A stretch of DNA of 64,000 nucleotides from Solenopsis invicta. Taxonomy: Eukaryota > Arthropoda > Insecta > Hymenoptera > Formicidae. Below, piece by piece: positions 49,901-61,677 of the stretch; the stretch's first letter is position 1, and every line of letters begins with the position of its first letter. Made by a program: the position numbers and the translations under genes. The stretch is from the NCBI RefSeq assembly GCF_016802725.1, contig NC_052679.1:22315561-22379560 (forward strand), written 5' to 3'. The notes below the pieces were generated by a model that ran no database searches, was not told where the DNA came from, and saw nothing but the letters and a program-made list of their open reading frames with translations.

Positions 49901-52597
49901 TTCCGAGACAAAACTGTTCTTTCCCGAACGTGCTCGCCAGCTTTTCAGCGTACAGTGGGGCGAACTTATGTGTCTCACGAAGGGAGACGACCCACCCTAA
50001 ATTTGCGTGTTCGAGCAGTTCGCAGACTGTGCTCCCTTCCTAAAAGTTTCAACCCTCCGAGGATAGCCCGTACTGACCTACCCCTACTACGTGATTTATG
50101 TACGAGCACCGTGCGTAGACTCAAGGGCGACGAGACCCCTCTTTCCTTCTTAGCCCTTTCGAGACACATTGGGCGCACAAGTACTTGTCGCGAAGGGAGG
50201 GCTAAAAAATTTCTCCCGCGATTGTGTGCCTCCCTCGCGTATTTTAGTGATACGACGAAACGCGTTTGTAACATGAGAAATAAAATAAAAATAATCTTCT
50301 CTAATTATGCCTGTAATTACTATTGTAATCTGTTCGTTAAAAATGAGCAGATGTCTTTTTACTAAAATAAATATCAATTAATCACTTTTTACATCAATTT
50401 TTCTATTTAAGTGAAAAATATATTTACAGTCCATTTTAGATATTAAATTTACGCATGTTTATATAAAGATAAGAATAACAATTGGGCAATAATAACTAAT
50501 ATTGTATAAAGCAATAAAAAAAATATAACACCTCAATATCAGGCGACATAAAAATATTATAGGTTTCCCTATATTTTAGCTGCTATTACGTTTATGAAAT
50601 TTCATTCGAGTCTAAAATAGATTCAGGATGTTTCTTAATTAATTCAGCTACAAATGATTTAATCATGCGGCCGGCAACAAAACGCAAATCTAAATCTGCA
50701 AATTCACAGAATATCTCTCTGTGTTTCGTTTTTCTTTTCCTTTCGGCGCACCGTGTTGTTTTTCATCGATTTTTTTTTCATGGTTAACCGTAATAGCTAC
50801 TTTGTGCCAAGTCTCAGTCGGCGCCCGTAAAGGCACGTACTCTTGGTACGTATCTTTGTCTTGATACTGGTAGTTCAGTACCATCGTTGTTGATTCGCGA
50901 AAAATGCTTACGCGTATTTCGCGACGCCAACAACAGCTACCTCCTTCTATCTATTCCCTTCTATCTCTTCTTTTCGTCCACCCCTTCGTCCATCCTTCGC
51001 CCTAGCGCTACTAAATTACGAACGACCTGCAAAATTGCTTTCGTAAAAGAAAACCGTTGTCCGTTCCTAGTTCGTAGCGGTCGATACGGCCCTCCGAAAG
51101 GGGCTCGGATGCGAGGTGCATGCGTGTATACGTGTGCGTGCGCGTACGTCTGCGTTCGCTCTTTGAACGATAACCGTCCGCGAAAAGAGGAGAGAAGAAA
51201 AAGCATAGCACTTCCGTGAACGTGGCCCACTTGCTCGTAGGAAACACCCGCGCGTCTAATTTCTTTTTCGCGGAAGGTGCCGTTCGATGGATGAGCGACT
51301 TTCGTGGGCAGGAAGTCCGGAACAGCCGCTCGAGGAAACGCGGATAGCGGCGTTACCCTCCTGGAACTACCTCGCCAGTAATTACTCCGAAATGATGCTT
51401 GATCTTCCGAGGAGATGAAAACGCTTCACCTTTTACATTTTACATCAAAAATCCGAACAGTCCACAACGAACTAATTCTTCTTAACTAATAATTTTATAT
51501 ATGTTCTATTCAGTCTTTTATTTGCATTAATTTTCACGTACTCATTATTGTTTTGTAGCAGCTCTTTGTTAACAAACTTTCGATATTTCTTATTAAAATA
51601 TTGAAATAGCTTTCGCCAAGATTTAATCAAATGCCTTATTTTTCAGTTTCAATATCGAATATCTTATTATATTTATAATTGAATCAGAAGTTTGCGAAAG
51701 CAAGCTTTGCTTAAAATTAGCAATTAGCTGAACAACACAACATTTCATTATCTGGTTGCATTTCTTGAGTTCTTTAATTTGCACAAAAATTATTCATATA
51801 TCAATGTATGTGTGAAAAAAATATTAAGTTTGTTTTTAACGAACTAACATATCGATCTACTCGAAAAAACTTTTTTACAAACTACAATTGTCCAAGCTGA
51901 AAAACGTAAGTCAGTCTTGATTGCTGTAACGTTGAACGCATCCATTTGCAACTGTAAAAAACGATTAGGCCTGTCGGAGCCGCTGTTTCTCTCTCTCTCT
52001 TTGACAACGATTCATTATTGAGCACGTAATCGTAGCACCGCTGGAGAATCACAACTTTGTTTTTAACTCCCCTTGTAAGGTCTCTTTAGGTCTCCTACGG
52101 AGGGATCGTACATAAGTACTTGTTGCTTTCGAAACGTACAGAATCGTGATTCGTTCGGTTGTACATGATTTGCGCTCCGCACAAATATATAGCGAACAAA
52201 AACAGTACGGTTTGTTGTGGAAACAGAAAAATATACCTGCGTATTGTTAGAAATTTTTTCATAAAATAATCGTCAAGAAATTTAATCGATTAAAAATGTT
52301 TACGACCCTTTCGAAAAACGTTTCTTCGGAATAATCTTCGTTTTTTGTTTCTATTTCCCTTAATACGTATAAATACGGTTAAAGTAATTTACGATTTAAA
52401 ACAAAGAACGCTTAAGTTTTTCAGGATGTCTACAGACATTCTACAATTCTACATGCATGATTCTACATACCGTATGCCTGTACACGTATGACGTTAAAAA
52501 AATATCGCTGCCGTGCCCGGAGGTATCGTGGATTCGCATATCGTCGATGAGAAATTTCGCAAACATTTCGAAACGTTGTTGTTAGCCCGTGTCTTAC
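46945..52597. other. Long gene-free stretch with CpG-rich islets
   Basis: AT-rich DNA with CpG-richer islets at 46,980-47,240, 49,900-50,260 and 50,890-51,410. A 156-codon frame at 49,895-50,365 has no recognisable domain and overlaps an opposite-strand frame. No RNA gene or element end was recognised. Confidence 0.4.
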
Positions 52598-52627
52598 ATT
52601 AATTAAACGCACGTGCGTTTAATTAAT
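52598..52627. promoter_or_regulatory. 30-bp perfect palindrome centred on CACGTG
   Basis: ATTAATTAAACGCAC and GTGCGTTTAATTAAT abut with no spacer, giving 15-bp perfect arms. The centre is the E-box CACGTG flanked by GCG-type bases. Each arm ends in TTAATTAA, a homeodomain-like word. It could be a composite bHLH/homeodomain dimer site, a small transposon relic or chance. The chance expectation for a perfect palindrome this long in 64 kb of random DNA is far below one. Confidence 0.5.
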
Positions 52628-52689
52628 CCCAATGAAACAAACGGATATGCCTTAGATAAATATATTCGAAAATAAACTTTCCCTATTTT

Positions 52690-53242
52690 TCCATTCCCAC
52701 CTCCCCCTCAACCCTCGATCATGCATCGCGACGCGTGTCTAAAGTGTCATGCGTGAGCCCGCAGACATTGCAATCCATCCGGCACGACATCTCCATCAGA
52801 GAAAATTGATCAACCCCTTCCGTCGCGCGCATCGTTGCGAACATGACGAAAACTTAACGGGCCGCATACACCGGAAGCGGACTACACCGGCCACCGACAC
52901 CTCCCCAGCCCGCTCGCGAGCGCGACTCCCAACTTCCAGTTACTCTCCCTCTTACCCCTCCTCGCGACGAGGAAGTTGGCGAAGGTGGCGGTAGCGGTCC
53001 TCGCGGAGAATTCATCCCTTAAGAAAATACAGGCAATAACCTCCGGATCCTCATTGGAGGCGGGAGGTCGGGTGGTTGGGGGTGACGGCACACGAGGTGG
53101 GCGCGACGACGGGGGGATAGCATAGTGCTGGAAAGACGTTGCTGCGTAGTGAGAAGCAACGACGAGGCGGAGGGGCGTCGAACGAAGGAGAACGAGGCAG
53201 CCGCCGTTGCCGTTGCCGTTGCCGTTACCGTTGCCGTTGCCG

Positions 53243-53326
<84 letters not shown>

Positions 53327-55030
53327 GCGCCGCGGAAGTGGAGGAAAAGGTGAAGGTGGAGAACTCGGAGCGGGGGGACGGGGACGGTGGGTTAAAGGTA
53401 GCGGGCCAGAGCCTCACTTTATTTTTATGCAGTTATTGATCTCCGTAGAACCCGACACCCGCCGCGTACCCAACCTTCCTCCCCCGTGCCGCTCTCCTCA
53501 CTCCTATCTGCCTCCCGTCCTCTCGCCCTTCGGCCAACTCGACCTCCTGCCGCCGCGCCTCTTGCCGCCTTGTGCCGGAGAACTACCCTCTGCCCCTTTC
53601 GCGGCAGGGTAGCGGCGGGTAACTAGCTTATCAAAAAATGGGCGTTGCCGCCTCTCACTGTCCTGTTCTGGCCTCTCTTTTCCGCGACCTCGTGCGCACT
53701 TTCTCCTTCCTTCCGTCTTGCTGCCTCTCTCTCTCTCTCTTGCTCTCGAACTCTCGCTCTCTTCTTTTCTCTCTTTCCTTCTAGTCTCTCTCGTTCCCGT
53801 TCTATCCTTTTTTTCTCAATATTCCTCCTTCTCACGCTTTCTTTCTACCTTCCTCTCTCTCTTTCTACTTTTCTCTGTCTCCGCTCTTTTCCGCCCTCTC
53901 GCTTCCGTCCGCAGACTCTTTCTCCGCGATCTTTCTTCTCTCTTTCTCTGTCGAGCGGGAGAAGATCTTGTCGTCCTCTCGCCCGCGGCTACTCGCGAGT
54001 CCGTTGGTCCTCTCTCTTCGCCGCGGCTGTCTCTACAGCGTCTTCCATTGTGGCTCGCACACCTGCCTTGTCGCGGGGTGGCCCTCATTGGCGTGTCGAT
54101 GGCGGAGGGCGCGGGATTGGGAGCGGGGGATGAGGGACGAGGGGCAGAGCCGGGCACCTTCAGCCAGCTCGGTGGGGTGAGGCGGCTCGCCCGTGGCGAG
54201 AGGAGGGTGAGAGAACGAAATAAGATATCGGAGGAAGGAGGGGGATGGTGGAGGAGGATGAGCAGCAGGGTCGGCAGGTGGAAGAGGGAGGATGAGACTG
54301 CAGGAGAGCATCGAGTACGAGGGAGGAGAGGACGAGGGGATGAGAGACGGAGGCGAGAAAGAGAACGAGAACGGGAGAAAGAGAAAGACTGTGCGGAGGT
54401 ATCCCATCCTTGCCCGGCCACCCGCGCCAACTACCCCACTTCCCATTTTCTTCCAGGGTGTGTCCCATGCTTCTTCGATTTAGGGTAGGTTCGGGGCCAA
54501 CCGAACCACCCTCGTCCCTCTGCCTCGTGCGGCTCTACACCCTCCTCCGCATCCCCTCGCTGCCCCCTCGACGACCGCTCTTGTAACGGCGACTCGCACC
54601 ATCCTGCCCACGCGGGACTGGCCAGGTGGCGGCGTGTGTGGTGGTTATGTGTACACGTACGACGCGCGTGCACGTGCACATCGTCACACACGTCCAGCCC
54701 GATCGATGTCTAAACCCCCATACACCCCCTTCTCAAATACCGCCCCTTCGTCTTCTCTCTTCCTCCCGGCTTTTCCGTCCCATACCCACCCTTCGGTCCT
54801 TAATTACGCGCGCGGGACGCTACACTCTTTTCTTTCTCCCGGCGAGACGCGCCGGCTTCAGCAGCGAAACCGAACGACGCGGCGCGGCGCAACGGAGCTC
54901 TTTCCCTCTCTCGGACGCGCCCGATCTCGAAACGCGAGCCCGTTCCTTAGATTGCATCGCTCGGCTAAGGATGATCCGGCTTGATCCCTCGGCACAGGCC
55001 GTATTCCGCCAAGACGCCGATGAACGACAC
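52690..55030. other. GC-rich, strand-asymmetric region
   Basis: This is the most GC-rich interval of the window. It holds the GCCGTT and GCC repeats at 53.2 kb, a C/T-rich plus strand at about 53,640-53,970, and a G/A-rich plus strand at about 54,100-54,380. A good splice-acceptor-like sequence, CCCATTTTCTTCCAG, ends at about 54,457. Frames of up to 256 codons follow the low-complexity tracts and are not accepted as genes. It could be a CpG-rich promoter, but no core promoter is evident. Confidence 0.5.
53203..53321. repeat. (GCCGTT)n then (GCC)n tract
   Basis: About six hexamers GCCGTT, with one variant, at 53,203-53,240 run into about 27 GCC/ACC triplets to 53,321. Frames through it encode poly-Ala, Ala-Val or Arg/His/Cys-rich peptides depending on frame. 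This is a simple repeat, likely length-variable. Confidence 0.95.
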
Positions 55031-56412
55031 GTTCGATTTCATCTAATGCGGGCGATCTTTTTCTCTGATCTCACGTTCAAGTATGCTTACGCATTAATCT
55101 CTCTTGAATTCGGTTACGAAAATTAAGAAAAAATAGCACTTGCTTCAATAATTTGTAATGTTCTCACAAAGTTAAGAAAAAGATTTTTTTGAATTAATAA
55201 TTTAAGCATAATTGGAAAAGGCTATGCAAGGAATATTTCATAAGAGTTATAAATTCAAATTTCTTTATCTAGAATTTTTTTCTTGTAAACAAATAAAAAT
55301 ATATCTTATTCTTTGTTAAGTTCATCAAATTAAATTCGGATTCTAAGCAAAGAAAAATTATGTGTCGAGAATCACATTCAAAGTATAATTAATTATGTGA
55401 AGATGCGGAAATGTTGGTCCATCTGCACATCACAAAATCATGATAACATATGATTTTGTAACAAAACGTATCATAAGGAATATCATCGTGTCAAGTGTAA
55501 TAATAGTGGAATTTGCACAAAAGAGACAATAATAGAGGACGGTATTCTACCGTTATGCACTATGTGTCATAGCTATAATTGATATTTTTGTTAGGCACAG
55601 GAGAAAACATGTTTTTTTTTATTATAACGTTCCCTCTTTACGCGCTTACGTAATAACTGTATTAAATTAACCAGCAGTCTTTTAATTATCTGTATAATCT
55701 GGGGTGTAATATTTTTGTGCGTAAATGTTATCGTGTGTGTTGCAAAAGGGATTCTCGAAAAATGTGATCTAAACCGTGCATTTTCAACATTGCACGTAAT
55801 CGATAACAATACAATGAAATACTATTGTGCGTGTAAAAGTGTGTTATGTCTTCCAATTGAACATTGGGTTCTGTTTTACTTCCGATCCATTTCCACAGTA
55901 TTGCGTAAGGGGAGCACCCCTTCCGGAAATTCTAAATATATTAGCGTAACGCGCGCGACCGTTCAGGAGTAATTTTCGATGGGTAAAATTCTGCAGGCTC
56001 GCTCGACATTGATATTGATACATTAAGGTAACTAATAAGTGATTACCACCACAGGATTACACTTGCGCGTACATACGTCAGCAGTTTAACTAACTTATTA
56101 TCTAACGTAATTAACACTTGGTGATTAGCAAATCTTATGGCGTAATAGACATAATTCGATCCCCTTTTCTCCTCCGAACGGAAACATCGTTTCATCGTGA
56201 AAGAAGAAACTACATTTTCACCGTTATTTCTTCGTTCTCTCTAAGATCCACTCCGCATAATTAACGACGCTCGAATTGCCGGCATAAAACCGTAAAGGCC
56301 GTTCGAGCGTAAACTACACAATCAATTAATCACCGATTAGTACCATTTATCCCGAGATCACGATTGTTATCGCTTCGTTGGTTCGAAAGTATTGTCTTCC
56401 GTAGAGAAAAAA

Positions 56413-56454
<42 letters not shown>

Positions 56455-58240
56455 AAAAAATGAGAGGGGAAGGAAGCGGCCGCCTCGTCGTCGCTGCTGC
56501 GCCTCGTGCTTTCCACCCCCGAGCCGCGTCGGGGATAGGGTCAATGCCCGATCACGTGGCAAAAAGGGCGAAAAACGCTTCTCGGTGAGTAACGGCGGGA
56601 CGGCGCGCGAGGGAGGAACGCGGACGCGAGCAAAGGCAGCAGGCAGAAGTTCGAGGAGCGGAGAAGCCGAAAACGTGACAGCGTCGCCCGGGCCGCGTAG
56701 CAACAGGCATCTGTTGCAATAGAAGACTCGATAGATACCCGGCCGCTACCGTCTACTTGCATCTGGCGTGTGTATGTACAGACGAGCGAGTGGCCGGGTG
56801 TGCGCGTGTGCTGCACACAGCGCCGCGTCCACGTGTACGCGTGCAGATATTCGAGAGAAGAGAACCAACCTGCCGAGACGACTCCATACATTCGAAGATG
56901 GTACGCGAAATCGTCGTGCGTGTACACATAAACGCGACGTGCGTATCGAACGCGCGCTCCCTGAGATATGCATGCATGTTCAACATATGCGTATGCATGT
57001 TAAAAACACGGAAAAGGGGAGAGGGATGTTGTCGTGTCCTTGGATGAAATAACAAAAAAAATTTTATCAGCTTATTCTCTGAGATTTCATCGAGTTTTTA
57101 CAGTTGCTTTATTATGAAAATTATTAAACGATTTATGATTTGAATATTTCGAGAACGAACTGTTAACGAATTTTCCCGTCTACTTTACATTTGAATTTTA
57201 ATTATGAAATAAGTTATTTTATTTTATGTAAATAACAACTTGGAAATTAGCAAATGTTTATTAATTAAATAACGAGATAACTGTTGCAGCATTTTTGATG
57301 ATAATAATTCATATTTGGAGAATTTATTTTAAAATTATATTACTGTGTAACTTATTCCGAAATTTCTCTTGATAACTAAATCTATATTATTTCTTTTACA
57401 CATCGTAAGATTTAGATGCACGTTCGCGTTCAATATCAATACTGACATTGGTATACATAAGTAAATCAATACGTTGTCTGTGGATATATCCGGCGAGGGA
57501 AATATGCCGCGTGCGGGAAAATCGCGTCGTCGACCGAATCGCTCGCCGGAAAATAGGCATGAACGGCACGAAAAACGTGGCAAGCCATGCGTGGAGAATT
57601 GTTGGAGTGCTGGGAACGGTGGAAACATAGAGAGGAAAGAGAGAGAAGAGGAAACGAGAGAGAAACGAAAGTAGTACGACGCATAATCCGGGACGTGTGT
57701 CCTCGCTCAAGAAGCAAATCGACAAGCGAGCACGATTAATTAAAGGCGATAACAGACATTCTTGATTACATTCACGGTACGTAACATTCCCTTGGGAGGA
57801 ATATGTTAAAATGTAATAAATCACAGCCGCTAAAACAAGAGGTTTGACGTCATCGACGGCGTTGCAACTGCGCGAAAATATTTGAATACCTTGCTTTCGA
57901 ATTAAAAACTTGGATAATTAACGTGGCATTTAAAAAGTTACAACCGAATTTTCGTCACCAGTGAATGAATGCCAATGCGATTCTTATTTTTTCCGGATTT
58001 AGCAACTATCGAAGAAACACCACCGTGTAGTCGGTCTTATTATCAAAATCAACGAAGCGACGTTGAAAATCAACAAAGACGTAATTAATGTTGTTAAAAC
58101 GTTCCCATGCATTTTCATGCTGGATTTCAATTAAGTTTCACGAAGAGTCGGGATATAAACGCGAAACCTGCGAGTCCGGGTTTGCAATGATAATCTTTCG
58201 GTTCACGGTAGAAAAAGCCCGCGGCACAATGCGCTAGCGG
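55031..58240. other. Gene-free stretch; CpG-rich at 56.45-56.96 kb
   Basis: AT-rich at 55,130-55,720. CpG-rich with GTGTG/CACAC alternation at 56,450-57,000. Balanced around 57,480-57,720 with overlapping frames on both strands. No gene, RNA or element end was recognised. Confidence 0.4.
56416..56449. repeat. (GA)n microsatellite
   Basis: About 17 uninterrupted GA units, followed by a GGGAGGAAAA purine tail. Confidence 0.95.
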
Positions 58241-58246
58241 CGCAGT

Positions 58247-58261
58247 CGAACAGGTGGCAGT
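58247..58261 (+). promoter_or_regulatory. CTCF-like motif (13/15)
   Basis: CGAACAGGTGGCAGT matches the CTCF core consensus CCASYAGRKGGCRSY at 13 of 15 positions on the plus strand. Weak on its own; noted because two better matches lie 4-5 kb away on the opposite strand. Confidence 0.25.
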
Positions 58262-58594
58262 TCTATATTTTACCTCTACTTCGCTGGCTGACTCCTCTCG
58301 GCTCCTCTACTCTCTTTTGCCTTCGTTTCGATCCCGTTCTGCGCTCTCTGCCGAAAATAGCGACCGTGAACTTGCCCGGCTCGCTTGAATGAAGAGATAT
58401 CCGCTACTTGCGTTCCAGAGTGGAAATACCGACTTCGGCAGGAGCGGCTGTAACAAGTCAAATGTTCAAGATTGTTATGCAGAACGAGGGTATTAGCAGC
58501 TTTAACAAATTAATTGCGAAAATATAATGTACAAGTAATTAAAAGTCTGGGTGCAATTTTATCTTTTCCTGAAAAAAGTTGTAAGTTGTCATTC

Positions 58595-59345
58595 AAAATT
58601 TACATAAAAATGCTAGAATTGGAACACTTTTGTTAATTTTAATAATTAAATACATATTTCTACCAAAAAGTGAATATTTCTTTGAAAAAAACAGATATTT
58701 TTATGAAATGGAAATAATAATTTCTACAAATTTCTACTCTTAGAAAAACTTTGTATTTATTCATAGAAATATTTTCCGTCTACTTAGAATGTTGTAATTT
58801 GTTATAGTTTGATGTAACATTATCGAAAAATTTATATTTTAGAAATCGCAGAAACCGATGCACTACAAAAATATAAAAATTTAGGAAAGTGTTTCAATTC
58901 TACACCCAGAGAAAAATTGTTTAAATTCATAAATTTTTTACATTAAAACAAAATATCTTTGCGAAAAATAAAAATTTATTTGATTTTATGAAATGATGTT
59001 ATCAGCCTTTTTTAAAAGTAAAATAATTTGTTCCAACAATTTGTTTAATTTAAACCAATAATTGTTTAATTCGAAGAAAATACTAACAAAAATATAAGAA
59101 GTAACTTAGCCATTCTCATATTAAAAATCTATTTCTTTTATTTCAAAAAAGATTTGCGTTGCACAATCAAATTACTTCTTTAATACTAATAAAACGAACA
59201 ACCAAAAAATTTTTTCAAATTAAAAAAACTTTCCTTTAACCGTATAACAATGCACAAATTTCTTTGAATTAAATAAATATTTTTTTATTTAAAGAAACCT
59301 TTCTCTGGGTGCAGCATTTTCATATAAATTTTTGTAGCATTTCCT
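58595..59345. mobile_element. Fold-back element interrupted by a MITE
   Basis: The left arm (CATAAAAATGCTAGAATTGG, AACACTTTTG; about 58,600-58,632) is the inverse of a right arm split in two: AAAGTGTTTCAATTCTA (58,886-58,902) and GCATTTTCATATAAATTT (59,314 onward). Joining the two right pieces restores the mirror of the left arm. The 409-bp MITE at 58,903-59,311 therefore inserted into an existing fold-back element. Outer ends are approximate. Confidence 0.7.
58903..59311. mobile_element. CACCCAGAGAAA-ended MITE in a fold-back arm
   Basis: The ends CACCCAGAGAA and TTCTCTGGGTG are exact inverses, with weaker subterminal similarity. The flanks read TA on the left and CA on the right. The uninterrupted left arm of the host reads TCTAGC where the insertion lies, so the original target was TA, and the right copy has changed to CA. 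The interior is AT-rich and non-coding. The ends resemble those of the CACTGAGAAA group. Confidence 0.8.
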
Positions 59346-59380
59346 AAAATTTACATAGAATTTTGTAAAATTTTTCCACC

Positions 59381-59631
59381 GCACTGAGAGAAATAGTTGA
59401 TGAAATAGACCAAACGTTTGGTTAAATAGTAATCAAATGAATTTTATAGTTATAGTCACTAAATATGTACTTGTTTTGATTAAATAATCTGTAACCTTAA
59501 CCAAACAATTGTTTTTATGCAACTACAATTAAATGGTTTGTTAAATATAACTAAGTTTTTGGTACTAGTAACTACAAAATTCATTTGATCACTATTTGAT
59601 TAAACGTTTCGATTGATATTTCTCTCAGTGC
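59381..59631. mobile_element. GCACTGAGAGAAA-ended MITE, 251 bp
   Basis: The ends GCACTGAGAGAAATA and TATTTCTCTCAGTGC are exact inverses. The subterminal arms also match well (CCAAACGTTTGGTTAAATAG, AATCAAATGAATTTT against AAATTCATTTGATCAC, ATTAAACG). The interior is rich in GGTTAA/TTAACC-type words and non-coding. No target duplication is clear. It lies only 70 bp right of the previous insertion. Confidence 0.85.
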
Positions 59632-59655
59632 TAGATCGTGATGTAACTTTTAACA

Positions 59656-59685
59656 CCACTAAAAATATCGAAACATTTTTAGTGG
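59656..59685. repeat. 11-bp perfect hairpin
   Basis: CCACTAAAAAT and ATTTTTAGTGG flank an 8-nt loop. It lies 25 bp right of the 59.4 kb MITE and may be part of another worn element. Confidence 0.85.
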
Positions 59686-61272
59686 AGTCAAGACCTTTTT
59701 CATAGAGTTTCATTTTTTTCCATAATTGTGTCCAATTAAGAAAGCGTATGAATGCCGACTTTTCGCAGCCAGCTCTTTAGTTATCACGCAACATTTAATT
59801 GACCGGTCAGTTCACGGGAATTAGGATTAGCGGGCATTCTGAGTGCGTACGTATCGTCATTCCCGTATATGCGACTGTTCGTCGCAATGAAAAACCATCG
59901 CGGGATCCGGCGGCAGCGGCAGCAGTAATAGCGGCAGGAAATTTCAGAAGCATCGGTGACAAACGTCGGAAGCCACTCTGGACTTTGCTATCGTACCTTG
60001 CTCTATCGTGACGACGCGAGATACATCGGCTACGGTCGCCGGCGATTCAAAAACGTCCAATAAACGCGCGACGTGACGCGCGACCGCCGTCGCTCCGAGA
60101 TGGGAAAAGTTTCGGAGCGTACACATTGTTTACGCCGCGCGTTACAAGGGCGACGCGGAAATTCCGCGAAATCCGGCAGATTGTGCCGCTCGCGTGCTCC
60201 GGTCGTGCACAACGCCGCCGTATACGCATGTACGCACATACATACGTATGTATGTACAAGGGGGAGAGGGGGGGCGGCACGCACACCTCGGCGTTATCAT
60301 AACCCAGTGACGCCAAATATTGATTTTGACACGTACACGTGACAAGGCGTCGGATACCGGCGTGCTGTGAATGCGTACGCGTGATACACACACATACGCA
60401 CACGCGTACACAAACATGCGGACGTGTGTACGTATACGCGCGACCGGCACGGTCACATGCAGCGGCGAGAACCGCTCCGACGCACGTCGAATTTAGCCAC
60501 ACACGCATATACGCACACTAATATGCGTTGATCCATCGCGAGCTCTCGAGCTGCCACTCGCACATATACCGGGTGATAAAGGAAACAGCCGATAATGCTG
60601 ATCGGGGGGAGAGAAAGAGAGAGAGAGGGAGAAGGGTTCGCGAATTTTCGGTCCCGCTGTGTTTGTGCGGAAATGATTTACAACGCGGTAATCGTGCACG
60701 CGTATGCAGATAAAATCGACGGTTCAGAACAAGTATGTCGGAACGTCGTCGGCAAGTGTACACATCCAGAGTGTATACATTACGCGATGTTTGCGAATTG
60801 TCGCAACGCTCACGACTCGATCAAGTTTTATGCCTCATGAATATTATAGTTGTGTGCATCTATACATAAGCGTTAATCAAATTAGAATAATATAATAATA
60901 ATTTATTATAATCGCGATCTTTTCTTTCGTGAATGATTAACATTGTGCCATTATGACAGCGTGCCACCTTTGAACGTATCGCCTTCGAGTGGAACGGCAA
61001 ACTAATTAATTCGATTAGCAGTTAGCATTATCAAGCTCATAGTTGTGTAACAACGTGTTGCTCGAGAATTTATCATAATTCTGTATCTATATTTGTTGCC
61101 GCGTAGTATTAAACGCACGCTCGAGGTTCACGCGGGCACGCATTGACGAAGCAAATTAACGTTAAAGCTCCTAATAATATCATCACGTCACGTTCCGATC
61201 TGCAATAACGTTGCTCGTCTGAGAGAAAGAGAGAGAGAGAAAGAGAGAGCATCGATTGCTTGGCGAATAATC
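59686..61272. other. CpG-rich stretch with purine runs, no gene
   Basis: 60,000-60,560 is CpG-rich with ACAC/CGTACG alternation. It includes a 20-bp perfect palindrome, ACATACATACGTATGTATGT, at 60,236-60,255. GA-rich runs occur at 60,608-60,640 and 61,221-61,248. Frames of up to 153 codons follow the composition on both strands. No gene is supported. Confidence 0.4.
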
Positions 61273-61442
61273 TTAGAAGAATGTGTGTTGCATCTCAAAA
61301 TATATACATCCCAAAACTTTTAAACTTTCGCGAATTGTTCTATTACGTTTAAGTATCTGTGTAAAATTTAAGCATAATTCTCTTTTTTAAAAGCTATTCT
61401 TGATTTTTTTTCTGCTCTTAAGTTTTATATGACATTGCATTA

Positions 61443-61610
61443 CATTGAGAAAAAAATTGTAATAATTGATGACATTTTTCAACTTGGTTAAATTTTTTCA
61501 ATTCAAGTAATTTATGTATTTAAGTTAAATATATAAATGCTGCAATTTAATCAAGTTGATAAATTTAGTCAACGATCAATTTGGTCAAATTAACAATTTT
61601 TTTCTCAGTG
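61443..61610. mobile_element. CATTGAGAAAAA-ended MITE, nested
   Basis: The ends CATTGAGAAAAAAATTGT and ACAATTTTTTTCTCAGTG are inverse with one mismatch. Both flanks read TA (61,441-61,442 and 61,611-61,612), and the uninterrupted copies have a single TA at this place. It is the same family as 15,952-16,087, sharing CAATTCAAGTA and AATTTAATCAAGTT internal words. Confidence 0.85.
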
Positions 61611-61677
61611 TACTAATTACTTGCAAATTTGATGAGGAAATAATGGAGGAATTATGAATTTAATCAAATTTTTTACA

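Noticed and set aside
49895..50365. 156-codon frame in a balanced islet
   Set aside because: It has more normal composition than most, but no recognisable domain, an overlapping antisense frame, and no core promoter or splice context.
53125..53612. Poly-Ala or Arg/His-rich frames
   Set aside because: They are translations of the GCCGTT and GCC repeats in different frames.
53718..54488. 256-codon plus-strand open frame, the longest in the window
   Set aside because: It follows a C/T-rich tract (Leu/Ser/Phe) and then a G/A-rich tract (Arg/Glu/Gly). Opposite-strand frames are equally long, and no domain or codon signal is visible.
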